Source: Paenochrobactrum glaciei (lineage in GTDB: Bacteria; Pseudomonadota; Alphaproteobacteria; Rhizobiales; Rhizobiaceae). From it: a DNA stretch of 64,000 bases. Where the stretch lies: NCBI RefSeq assembly GCF_039522165.1, contig NZ_BAAADE010000001.1, positions 1,240,001 to 1,304,000 on the forward strand, written 5' to 3'. Below the pieces are notes generated by a model. It was not told where the DNA came from. It saw only the letters and a program-made list of their open reading frames with translations, and did not search any database. Below, one piece after another: positions 43,078 through 50,894 of the stretch (its first letter is position 1; every line of letters starts with the position of its first letter). Position numbers and translations under genes: made by a program.

Positions 43078-43707
43078 TTATGCGGGCCCGCCAAAGACGG
43101 AAAGCTCGGTCAGGTGAAAAAGTGCGCCGAGATATTTGATATATTCGGTGACAAGCACGCGCAACACATCGCCCTGAATAACCCAGTTCGTATGACGCAG
43201 ATCGCTGTTGACCACCGGATAGGGAATGAATTCCACATCATCCATAAGGCGGGAAAGCTCCAAAATAGAGCGCGGAATATGGTAATTATTGGTGACCACA
43301 ATCACCCGCTTATAATTATGGGAGCGGATCCATTGCGCACTTTCAGTGGCATTGCCGATGGTGTTGAGGGCTGATCTGTCGAGATCAATGCAGCAATTGA
43401 GCAAAGCTTCATTGGCAATGGTCACCCGTTGCAGCGCTTTTTTGTTGGTGGTCGGATGCACGCCGCTGATGAGCAGGCGTTGTCCTTTTTTATTTTGCAG
43501 AAGCTCAATCGCCACATCAAGGCGCGCTTTGCCGCCGGTCAGCACGATAATGCCGTCAGCCGGTTCTAAATCATCGGGCGGAAACATATTGCCGACTTTT
43601 TCGCTAAAAATGAAAAATCCCACTGTCAGCACGACAATGCAGGATAAGAGAATAACCGATATAGGCCGGAACCGTCGCATAATACGCCTGATAAGGGACA
43701 GCATCAC
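43078..43707 (-). CDS. YdcF/SanA-type DUF218 envelope protein
   Basis: A 209-aa protein of the DUF218 (ElyC/SanA/YdcF) family. One N-terminal helix (about residues 17-35) is followed by a periplasmic domain with ADGIIVLTGGKARLDVAIELL, LISGVHPTTN, IGNATESAQWI and VVTNNYHIPRS, the characteristic segments. Relatives affect envelope barrier and peptidoglycan precursor steps. The 152-base region downstream toward plsC has nothing notable. Confidence 0.9.
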   Translation of the reverse strand: MMLSLIRRIMRRFRPISVILLSCIVVLTVGFFIFSEKVGNMFPPDDLEPADGIIVLTGGKARLDVAIELLQNKKGQRLLISGVHPTTNKKALQRVTIANEALLNCCIDLDRSALNTIGNATESAQWIRSHNYKRVIVVTNNYHIPRSILELSRLMDDVEFIPYPVVNSDLRHTNWVIQGDVLRVLVTEYIKYLGALFHLTELSVFGGPA

Positions 43708-43816
43708 TTCAGTCCCTTTTTACGCGGCAGTCAGATGAAGAAGGCATATAAAGCATAATCACTGCGCGGTTCTGGTTGCGAAAAATATGGTTGTCATCAT
43801 GTTGGTTACAGCCAGA

Positions 43817-44815
43817 TTAAACCGAAGTTCCTGGTCCGTCCATCTGTGATAATTGACGGATGACGGTAATGCGGCTTGTCAGCATGGTGAGCAGGCTGAC
43901 CATGAAAATAATAATGGCTGCGCCAATATATCCCTCGCGGCCGATCACAAAATTACCAAACATTGCAGCTGCCTGATCGCCCTCCGGTGTGGCCATACGA
44001 TTGTTTGACCACCACGAAACAATGAAGAAAATTGCCATGGCAAATGCGCCGCCACACAAAGCACCTTTTAGTGCTGTGCGGAAGAAATGCCATTCAAATT
44101 CCCGTGCAACGGTTTTAGATTCTGCACCGATAAAATGCAGCACTTCGATAATATGACCATTGCCGGACATCGCGCCGCGGGTGGCAAAAATGACGGTCAG
44201 GATCGTTGCCGACATCACGAGTGTGAGAACGCAAATACCGATGAAGACGGTTGTATGTGCCATGGAGGCAAGACGATCAATCCATGTGCGGTGATCGTCA
44301 AAGCTGGCGCCGGGGATTTGTTTGACCAGTTCTGCGCGCATAGCGGCAAAGTCCGGCGGCGCGTTTTCATCAATGGTTACAACAACAAGGCGCGGAACCG
44401 GCAGCTCGTCCAGATCAAGACCCGTGCCAAGCCATGGCTCAAGCAAGCGTGCAGTGGCCGCACGGTCGATAATGCGGGTGCTGAGCACGCCGGCAAAATT
44501 TTGCGCAATCTGGCTTGCATCCACAAGAGATTTTTCAATGTCCTGTCCGTCAAGCGGGCGGATTTGAATGGTTGCTTCGCGCGCGATCTGGCTTTGCCAT
44601 GTGGTAGCGGAATCACGCACCAATGTTACGCCGCCAAGGGTGAGGCAGGCCAGAAAGGTCATGATGGCAATGACAATCACCAAAGCCGTGCCGGTGACAC
44701 TGCCGTCTGGCACAATCGGGGTCGGGCCTTGTTTGCGCTTGCGTTTGCCGACGGCTACAAAAAGCAGCTCTTTAATGTCGGCTAGCTGGTGGCTCAATTT
44801 TGTTCGTCTATTCAT
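43817..44815 (-). CDS. ftsX: Cell-division protein FtsX
   Basis: Membrane partner of FtsE, linking the divisome to peptidoglycan hydrolase control. The 332-aa product has four membrane segments (about residues 42-65 and three in the C-terminal half) with a large periplasmic loop between the first two, and a basic N-terminus. I chose ATG 44815, which overlaps the ftsE 3' end by eight bases. The ftsE-ftsX order is universal. The loop is divergent, as usual. Confidence 0.92.
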   Translation of the reverse strand: MNRRTKLSHQLADIKELLFVAVGKRKRKQGPTPIVPDGSVTGTALVIVIAIMTFLACLTLGGVTLVRDSATTWQSQIAREATIQIRPLDGQDIEKSLVDASQIAQNFAGVLSTRIIDRAATARLLEPWLGTGLDLDELPVPRLVVVTIDENAPPDFAAMRAELVKQIPGASFDDHRTWIDRLASMAHTTVFIGICVLTLVMSATILTVIFATRGAMSGNGHIIEVLHFIGAESKTVAREFEWHFFRTALKGALCGGAFAMAIFFIVSWWSNNRMATPEGDQAAAMFGNFVIGREGYIGAAIIIFMVSLLTMLTSRITVIRQLSQMDGPGTSV

Positions 44816-45467
44816 AAATATCAAGCCTGCCCTGATCCAGAATCATACGTCGGGCATCCACCTGATCCATCAAAGTGAGATCATGCGTTGCAATGATAAC
44901 GGCAGTTCCTGAGCGGTTTAACTCTGCAAAGAGGCGCAACAAGCGTTTGGCAAGCGGCGGGTCAACGTTACCGGTCGGCTCATCGGCGAGCAGCAGTTCC
45001 GGCTGATCAATCAGTGCGCGCGCAATGGCAACACGCTGCTTTTCACCACCCGATAAAATCGGTGGCAGCACATGCATACGGTCGCCAAGGCCAACCCAGT
45101 GTAAAAGCTCTTCCACCTCTGCGCGATAGGTTGCTTCTTCTTTGCCGCGCACTCGCAATGGCAGCGCCACATTTTCATAGGTGGTCATATGGTCGAGCAG
45201 GCGGAAATCCTGAAACACGATACCGATACGACGGCGCAGCAGTGGAATTTCTTTGCGCTCAAGGCCGCTAATATCTTTGCCGAAAATATTGATAAGGCCG
45301 CGCGTTGGTTTCATCGCCATGAATAACAAGCGCAAAAGCGATGTTTTACCGGCACCCGAAGGACCGGTTAAAAACTGGAATGAGCGCGCAGGGATATGAA
45401 AGCTGACGTCCCGCAGGACTTCAGGCCCCATACCATAACGCAAACCTACTTTTTCAAAGCGAATCAC
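44808..45467 (-). CDS. ftsE: Cell-division ATP-binding protein FtsE
   Basis: ABC-type ATPase that acts with FtsX at the septum. The 219-aa product has Walker A GPSGAGKTS (about residues 36-44), the signature LSGGEKQRVAIARALI, Walker B LLLADEPTGNVD and the switch histidine in IATHD. The start at 45467 has GGAAAAC upstream. A CtrA-type box lies 63 bases before the start. It is divergent from hpt across 364 bases and couples to ftsX by an eight-base overlap. Confidence 0.96.
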   Translation of the reverse strand: MIRFEKVGLRYGMGPEVLRDVSFHIPARSFQFLTGPSGAGKTSLLRLLFMAMKPTRGLINIFGKDISGLERKEIPLLRRRIGIVFQDFRLLDHMTTYENVALPLRVRGKEEATYRAEVEELLHWVGLGDRMHVLPPILSGGEKQRVAIARALIDQPELLLADEPTGNVDPPLAKRLLRLFAELNRSGTAVIIATHDLTLMDQVDARRMILDQGRLDIYE

Positions 45468-45831
45468 CGCATGTTTTCCTTGAGGTTTTTCTCATTCGAT
45501 TGACTAGCTTATGACCATTGCGCCTGATGGTTAACCTTCCGTTAATTTTGCTTGTTTTTGCTGTTTAAAAACGTGCAATTTTTTGACGGTGCCAGCTAAA
45601 AATCATCACCTGCAATGGCTCAGCAAAAGCAGATTTTATCATCCATTGTCTGCATTCTTATTTTGCGTAAACCGCTTATCGTATGGATGAAGCGAAAGAC
45701 TATGCAAAAAACACAGCTAATATGACGAGAACAGGTGCTTTTTCCTAAAATTATGCTATATACGCGGTGAGATTGTGGCTGTGAATGCTTTCGCAGCCCT
45801 TTATTTTTTTAACTTACGGAGAACCGGCACG
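45468..45831. promoter_or_regulatory. Divergent regulatory region between ftsE and hpt
   Basis: This 364-base gene-free stretch carries a CtrA-type box near ftsE (45531-45545) and, on the other side, an extended -10 element TGCTATATA (45754-45762) suitable for hpt, with a 63-base leader and GGAG before the hpt ATG. The middle part shows A/T runs but no structure I recognise. Confidence 0.5.
45531..45545 (-). promoter_or_regulatory. CtrA-type box upstream of ftsE
   Basis: Read on the minus strand this is TTAA-CGGAAGG-TTAA followed by C, a full match to TTAA-N7-TTAAC. It ends 63 bases before the ftsE start codon and points toward ftsE. Confidence 0.55.
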
Positions 45832-46371
45832 ATGCCAGAAGTCGGCGGCAAGACACTTGAAGTACTGTTCAGTGCCGAACAGATTGCGGCTCGCAATGTT
45901 GAAATTGCGCGCGATATCGCAGACCGCAATTTTCATAATCTTTTGACAATATCTATTCTCAAAGGCTCATTCATTTTTGCCGCTGACCTGATCCGCGCAA
46001 TGCATGATGCCGATGTGGAGCCGGATGTGGAATTCATCACGGTTTCCTCTTACGGAACAGGTAAAGTCAGCGGTGAAGTACGCTTGTTGCGTGACATCGA
46101 CAGTGATGTGAAAGATCGCGACGTTCTGCTGATTGATGACATTCTTGAATCCGGCAAAACGCTTACTTTTGTACGCGATCTGATGCTGGAACGCGGCGCA
46201 CGCAGTGTCAGCATTGCAGTGCTGCTGGATAAGCCGGTACGCCGTAAAATGGATATCGAAGCTGATTTTGTGGCTTTCGAATGCCCTGATTATTTCGTTG
46301 TCGGCTATGGCATGGATGTGGCGCATGCGTTCCGCCAGCTGCCTTATGTCGGCCGCGTGATGGGCGAATAA
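45832..46371 (+). CDS. hpt: Hypoxanthine phosphoribosyltransferase
   Basis: Salvages hypoxanthine or guanine using PRPP. The 179-aa product has the PRPP-binding motif VLLIDDILESGKTL (about residues 98-111) and the flexible-loop region VSSYGTGKVSGEV. I chose ATG 45832 (MPEVGGKTLEVLFSAE) because GGAG is ten bases upstream; an in-frame GTG at 45775 has no ribosome site. It is divergent from ftsE and is closed by a strong terminator. Confidence 0.94.
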   Translation: MPEVGGKTLEVLFSAEQIAARNVEIARDIADRNFHNLLTISILKGSFIFAADLIRAMHDADVEPDVEFITVSSYGTGKVSGEVRLLRDIDSDVKDRDVLLIDDILESGKTLTFVRDLMLERGARSVSIAVLLDKPVRRKMDIEADFVAFECPDYFVVGYGMDVAHAFRQLPYVGRVMGE

Positions 46372-46395
46372 GATTTAGCCTGTCTTTGACAGATT

Positions 46396-46430
46396 AAAGC
46401 CGCTGTGATGATGATCACAGCGGCTTTTTT
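46396..46430 (+). terminator. Terminator after hpt
   Basis: A perfect 14-bp stem (AAAGCCGCTGTGAT against ATCACAGCGGCTTT, 4-base loop) followed by a T-run. Confidence 0.94.
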
Positions 46431-46452
46431 ATTGGTTGAAGTTTTTCAGAGT

Positions 46453-46564
46453 GCGCTTTAGAGCGCCGTGTGCCAGACTTGGCACACAAAGGTCGTTCTA
46501 ACACTTTAAAATTAGTGCATAATTTTACCTTAAACTGATCCCAATTTAAGGAATTATGCTCTAA
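46453..46564. repeat. Array of three hairpins, palindromic-repeat-like element
   Basis: Three inverted repeats lie in 112 bases between convergent hpt and the TIGR02302-type gene. They are GCGCT-TTAG-AGCGC (46453-46466), GTGTGCCA-GACT-TGGCACAC (46468-46487, perfect) and a long one, TTAGTGCATAATT...CCTTAAA pairing with TTTAAGG...AATTATGCTCTAA (46512-46564). The long one includes the stop codon of the minus-strand gene. The layout recalls the dispersed palindromic elements of Rhizobiales (RIME) and Brucella (Bru-RS). Copies elsewhere cannot be checked here. Confidence 0.55.
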
Positions 46565-49116
46565 TCAAATTTCAGCAGGCGCTCCAGATAATCTTTTTCC
46601 ATCTGCGGGCTGAGGGCATCGCCAAGGCGTCGGCGGATTTCATCCAGAATTTCCCGTGCACGCTGAATGTCAATCTCACCCGGTATTTTGGTGCTGTCGC
46701 CAAAATCAGGCCCGGTTTGGCCTTGGTTGCGGCCAAGCGGATCTTTGCCGGCCTGACCTTCGCCTGACTGGCCATTTTCGCCCTGACCCTGACCTTCACC
46801 TTGGCCCATCGCTTCCTGCATTTTTTTCATCATGTCACGGCTGCCGCGACGCAAAGCATCAAGGGCGGAAGCCTGATCATCATTGGCCTGCGCACTTTCA
46901 TTGCGCCCCAAAGCATCACCCGCATTGCCCATAGATTTTTCTGCGTCCTTAAACTCTTTCGACGGATCAATGCCTAAAGCTTTCAGGTCTTCGGATAGTT
47001 TCTTCAACTCCGATTGCAGCTGTTTCTGCTGGCGTTGCAGGTTTTTCAGCGCCTCTTCAATATCGGGCGAAACAGGTGGCTGTGTGGTCTCGGCATCTTC
47101 GTTTTCCGAGAAGAAATCTTCATCATTATCGCCGAATTGCTGCTGCATGCGCTGGTCGAGCGAGAAGGTCTCATTCATCATCTGCTGCTGGCGGCGCATC
47201 AGTTCGCCAAGCTTGTTCATCTGATTTTGCATCTGGCTTTGCTGGCTCTGGCCGCCTTGGCCTTGCTGGCCATTTTGTCCTTGTGCCTGACCTTGTCCCA
47301 TTTGCAGATTGTTCATCAGGTTTTCGAGTTGCGACAATAATTCCTGCGCTTCATCACGCGAGCCCTGACGTGCCAGATTTTCAATTTGATCCATCATCTT
47401 TTGCAGGTCTTTGTCGGATAAAGTCCGCACATTGGCATTGGGTGGCAAAGCAGGGTTTTTATTGTTTTGCTGGCGCTGGGCAAATTCTTTCAAGAAGGCG
47501 GCCATTGCCTCGCGCAGCTCATTGGAGAGTTTGGCAATCTCTTCCTGCGAGGCACCGTTTTCAATCGCATTGCGCAAGGCTTCTTGTGCGAGGCGAAGGC
47601 GCTTTTCAGCCGCTGACAAATCACCGTCTTCGATGCCGCGTGCTACTTCCCACATATAATCAACGACATTGCGCAGATCATCTTCGGAATGCGCGATGCT
47701 TAAGCGGGTGCGGATGGTGCGAAGCCCTAAGAAATGTCCGGCATTTTTAATTGTATCGGCAGGGCGCAGCATGACGGCATCAAGCATATCCAAAACATGC
47801 TCGTTTTGCATGGCATCCATTGCCAGAATGCGGCGTTGCTCAATGACAGCTTTTGCAAGTGGATTGGTGAAAGCGCGTTCAGGCAGTGTGATGGTACGGG
47901 TTTCGCTATAGCCGACCTGTCCGGCCTGATCATTGACCACAAGGGTCAATTCCACTTCACTGCCAGCCCATGGATGGCTGGTCAGATCTTTGACGGTGCT
48001 TGCCTCTTCGGTGCCTTTGCGGGGCAGGGACAGCGCCAGTTCCGGCGCTTCATAAAGCATCAGCGTTTCATGGTCGTCTGCACCAAGAGGCGTGATCTCG
48101 GCATAGGCAGAGGCAACCGGATAATCATCAGTGATTTTATAATGCAGCTGCAAGGTGCCATTATGCGCCTGATCCGGCTCTTTGGTAAAGCTGATTTGCG
48201 GGGCTTTGTCGGGTGTTACGGCAAATTGCCATGACTGGCTGCGGTGGTTGACGGTGAGCTTCAGCGTCTGGCTGTCATGCAATTCATATTGGAAGTTGCG
48301 TGTATCTGCCGTTGGCTTGGTTTTGCCTTGTTCCGCTTCGTCTTCGGTCAGTTCCGGTTGAATTGTCTCGCTTTTGCCGTTTGCATCTTCAGCGGTTAAA
48401 TATTCACGCGCGCTGCCGGAAATACGCAGTGAAAAAATACTGCCTTGCGGCACGGTAATGGTTGCTTGCTCATCCGTATTTGCATTGAGGAAGACAGGTG
48501 CTTTGCTTGTGTAGCGCGGAGGCGTCACCCACGCATCAATGCGTGCTGCCACTTGTTCTTTGGCTTCCGGCAAATGCACCATATCGATAAGGCGGCCACC
48601 TTTTGACCCGTAAGAAAAGGCAAAAGCAGTGACCAACAACAATAAAACCAAAGCGCGGATACCAAGCGGATCACGCTCGGCAATGCGTGTGTCAGGCAGG
48701 CCGGTTTGCAGGTTTTTTAATTGGCGCGCCATGCGGCGCTGATGTTCGTGCCAGAGAGCCTGCGCCAAAGGATCATCACCGGTCGCAATTTTGTCAGTTT
48801 GTGTTGTCAGCGGCTGATGCGACAGCGCGTTGATCGTTTCAATGCGCTGATTGACTTCTTTTTCAGAAGGAATGCGGACACGGGCAGGCAGAAAAACAGT
48901 GACAAGCGCAATGACAAACAGCAGGCTAAGGGCTGTCAGATGCAGCCAATAGGGCATGCGGTTGAACAGGCCGAACCAGCTTAACGATGCCAGCAGTGCC
49001 AGTGTGATGAGAAGCGGCAGTAAAAGCGGCCACATACGCTCGAACAACATCGTGAAAAATACACGCAGGCGTATTTTCCGAAGTTCGTCCTTTGGCTTGT
49101 GGTCAGGCAAAGCCAT
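46561..49116 (-). CDS. TIGR02302-type large membrane protein (DUF4175)
   Basis: An 851-aa protein of the TIGR02302/DUF4175 family typical of Hyphomicrobiales. Two helices near the N-terminus (about residues 27-75) and a third near 160-175 precede a large, probably periplasmic region starting PEAKEQVAARIDAWVTPPRYTSKAPVFL. A long helical, Gln- and Gly-rich part follows (QGQAQGQNGQQGQGG and similar), then a conserved end PGEIDIQRAREILDEIRRRLGD. Function is unknown. ATG 49116 is chosen because GGAAAG lies six bases upstream; ATG 49122 is directly against it. It is in the lysA-lptM-argH neighbourhood. Confidence 0.88.
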   Translation of the reverse strand: MALPDHKPKDELRKIRLRVFFTMLFERMWPLLLPLLITLALLASLSWFGLFNRMPYWLHLTALSLLFVIALVTVFLPARVRIPSEKEVNQRIETINALSHQPLTTQTDKIATGDDPLAQALWHEHQRRMARQLKNLQTGLPDTRIAERDPLGIRALVLLLLVTAFAFSYGSKGGRLIDMVHLPEAKEQVAARIDAWVTPPRYTSKAPVFLNANTDEQATITVPQGSIFSLRISGSAREYLTAEDANGKSETIQPELTEDEAEQGKTKPTADTRNFQYELHDSQTLKLTVNHRSQSWQFAVTPDKAPQISFTKEPDQAHNGTLQLHYKITDDYPVASAYAEITPLGADDHETLMLYEAPELALSLPRKGTEEASTVKDLTSHPWAGSEVELTLVVNDQAGQVGYSETRTITLPERAFTNPLAKAVIEQRRILAMDAMQNEHVLDMLDAVMLRPADTIKNAGHFLGLRTIRTRLSIAHSEDDLRNVVDYMWEVARGIEDGDLSAAEKRLRLAQEALRNAIENGASQEEIAKLSNELREAMAAFLKEFAQRQQNNKNPALPPNANVRTLSDKDLQKMMDQIENLARQGSRDEAQELLSQLENLMNNLQMGQGQAQGQNGQQGQGGQSQQSQMQNQMNKLGELMRRQQQMMNETFSLDQRMQQQFGDNDEDFFSENEDAETTQPPVSPDIEEALKNLQRQQKQLQSELKKLSEDLKALGIDPSKEFKDAEKSMGNAGDALGRNESAQANDDQASALDALRRGSRDMMKKMQEAMGQGEGQGQGENGQSGEGQAGKDPLGRNQGQTGPDFGDSTKIPGEIDIQRAREILDEIRRRLGDALSPQMEKDYLERLLKFD

Positions 49117-49265
49117 TCTCATCTTTCCGGTTCATATCTCTTCGGCTCATTTTTCCGGCTACGCCTTGGCCTTCTCGTTTGCGCAACAATAACATGCATC
49201 ATGGCAAAGACGAGGCTTGGCCTTAAAAAAACACATAAAACTTGCATGAGAATGGCAAAAGCAAG

Positions 49266-49290
49266 CTGTCCGGCAATATTTGCCAGACAG
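49266..49290 (-). terminator. Terminator after lysA
   Basis: On the minus strand CTGTCTGGCAA pairs with TTGCCGGACAG (one G-T pair) around a 3-base loop, followed by CTTGCTTTTG. It separates lysA from the TIGR02302-type gene. Confidence 0.65.
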
Positions 49291-49311
49291 GTTTTAATTT
49301 ATCAATGCCGC

Positions 49312-50577
49312 TTACAGCCAATCAGGAATGCTATCCTGCGCGATCAGCTCTTCATAGCCGGTGCGCGGGCGCACCACATGGAAGCGATCACCATCGACCA
49401 GCACTTCGGGAATAAGAAGACGGGTGTTGTAAGTGCTTGAAAGAACAGCACCATAAGCACCGGCAGTGCAAACAGCGATGAGATCACCCGGATTTGGACG
49501 TGCTACTTCACGGTCCACACCCAGATAATCGCCGGTTTCGCAAACAGGGCCGACAAAATCGGCGTGAATGCGCGGCGCATTATCGTCAGCTTTCACCACC
49601 GGGCGGATACCGTGATAGGCCTCATACAATGTCGGGCGGATAAGATCATTCATCGCCGCATCAACAATGACGAAGTTTTTGGCATCACCATCTTTGACGT
49701 AGATCACTTCAGTGATCATAATACCGGCATTACCGACAATCAGACGACCTGGTTCAAAAACCGTTTTCAAACCCAATGGCCGGATATGTTTACGCACGAT
49801 TTCGGCGTAAGCATCTGGCAATGGCGGCGGATTATTGTCGTCGTGGTAAGGAATACCCAGACCACCACCCATATCGACATGATCGATCTGGTGGCCGTCA
49901 GCCTGCAATTCACGTACCAAGTCTGCCATTAATGCAAAAGCATCATCAAACGGTTGCAGATCAATGATCTGGCTGCCGATATGCATATCGATACCGGTTA
50001 CTTTAATGCCCGGCAGTTCGGCGGCGCGCTTATAGGCTTCACGCGCACGCACACGCGGAATGCCGAATTTGTTTTCGGATTTACCGGTGGAGATTTTGGC
50101 GTGTGTCTTGGCATCTACATCCGGATTAATGCGCAAAGAAACCGGGGCTACTTTGCCCAAACGCACCGCGCGTTCCGACAAGAGTTCCAGTTCCGGTTCG
50201 GATTCCACATTGAAGCAATAAATGCCTGCATTGAGAGCGAAATCCATTTCACGCGCAGATTTGCCAACGCCTGAATAAACGATTTTTTCGGCAGGAATAC
50301 CGGCAGCAAGTGCGCGACGCATTTCGCCTTCTGAAACAGTATCCGCACCTGCGCCCATTTTAGCCAGTGTTTTGAGCACTGCCTGGTTGGAATTGGCTTT
50401 CAGCGCATAAGCGATCAATGGCTGCATATCGGCGAAAGCTTCCGAGAATACGCGGAAGTGGCGCTCGATCGTTGCGCGGGAATAGCAATAAAAAGGCGTG
50501 CCGACGGCATCGGCAATGTCGGAGATCTTCACATTTTCAGCATGGAGAACGCCGTCTTGATATTCAAAATGGTTCAC
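49312..50577 (-). CDS. lysA: Diaminopimelate decarboxylase
   Basis: Last step of lysine synthesis: decarboxylates meso-diaminopimelate using PLP. The 421-aa alanine-racemase-fold enzyme has the PLP lysine K60 in AYALKANSN, the glycine-rich phosphate site VDMGGGLGIPY, EPGRLIVGNAG and the active-site cysteine in GPVCETGDYL. It lies 36 bases after lptM and probably shares its transcript, giving the argH-lptM-lysA order common in this order of bacteria. Confidence 0.97.
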   Translation of the reverse strand: MNHFEYQDGVLHAENVKISDIADAVGTPFYCYSRATIERHFRVFSEAFADMQPLIAYALKANSNQAVLKTLAKMGAGADTVSEGEMRRALAAGIPAEKIVYSGVGKSAREMDFALNAGIYCFNVESEPELELLSERAVRLGKVAPVSLRINPDVDAKTHAKISTGKSENKFGIPRVRAREAYKRAAELPGIKVTGIDMHIGSQIIDLQPFDDAFALMADLVRELQADGHQIDHVDMGGGLGIPYHDDNNPPPLPDAYAEIVRKHIRPLGLKTVFEPGRLIVGNAGIMITEVIYVKDGDAKNFVIVDAAMNDLIRPTLYEAYHGIRPVVKADDNAPRIHADFVGPVCETGDYLGVDREVARPNPGDLIAVCTAGAYGAVLSSTYNTRLLIPEVLVDGDRFHVVRPRTGYEELIAQDSIPDWL

Positions 50578-50613
50578 GGACTTTAGTCCTCAAAATTAAA
50601 AGGGTTAAACGTC

Positions 50614-50805
50614 TTACGGGATCAGCTTGTCGAGGATGAACGGTTCATCCTTGGCAGGTTTGGGAGCCGGTTGGGTGCGCCCGTATTCATCGGTTACAAT
50701 CGCGGCAGGTGGCAACTCCGGCGGACCTTTACGGCCACAAGCAGAAAGTGTGCCTGCGATAAGCAGTGTAACCAGTGCAGAGAAAATAACTTTCCGGCTC
50801 GACAT
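50614..50805 (-). CDS. lptM: LptM (YifL)-type small lipoprotein
   Basis: A 63-aa lipoprotein with signal peptide and lipobox LSAC (lipidated Cys23), followed by the invariant CGRKGPPELPP typical of LptM (formerly YifL). In E. coli this protein helps LptD mature at the outer membrane, and its gene also neighbours lysA/dapF. The mature part is short, proline-rich and probably unstructured. An 11-base inverted repeat (AAGGGTTAAAC at 50600-50610 and its complement at 50827-50837) flanks the gene. Confidence 0.9.
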   Translation of the reverse strand: MSSRKVIFSALVTLLIAGTLSACGRKGPPELPPAAIVTDEYGRTQPAPKPAKDEPFILDKLIP

Positions 50806-50873
50806 TGTTTGACCTTTAAAGCTTGGGTTTAACCCTTAAAACGTATTTCGAAGCAGCCCGCTTGGGGTAAAGT

Positions 50874-50894
50874 AAAGCCTGAAGATCAGGCTTT
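50874..50894 (-). terminator. Hairpin overlapping the argH stop codon
   Basis: AAAGCCTGA pairs perfectly with TCAGGCTTT around three bases; on the minus strand the TGA in the upstream arm is the argH stop. The U tract after it is weak (ACTTTAC), so it may be an incomplete terminator or an RNA-stabilising end between argH and lptM. Confidence 0.6.

Noticed and set aside
44087..44785. 232-codon plus-strand frame opposite ftsX
   Set aside because: Antisense to the ftsEX pair, which has full ABC motifs and standard order.
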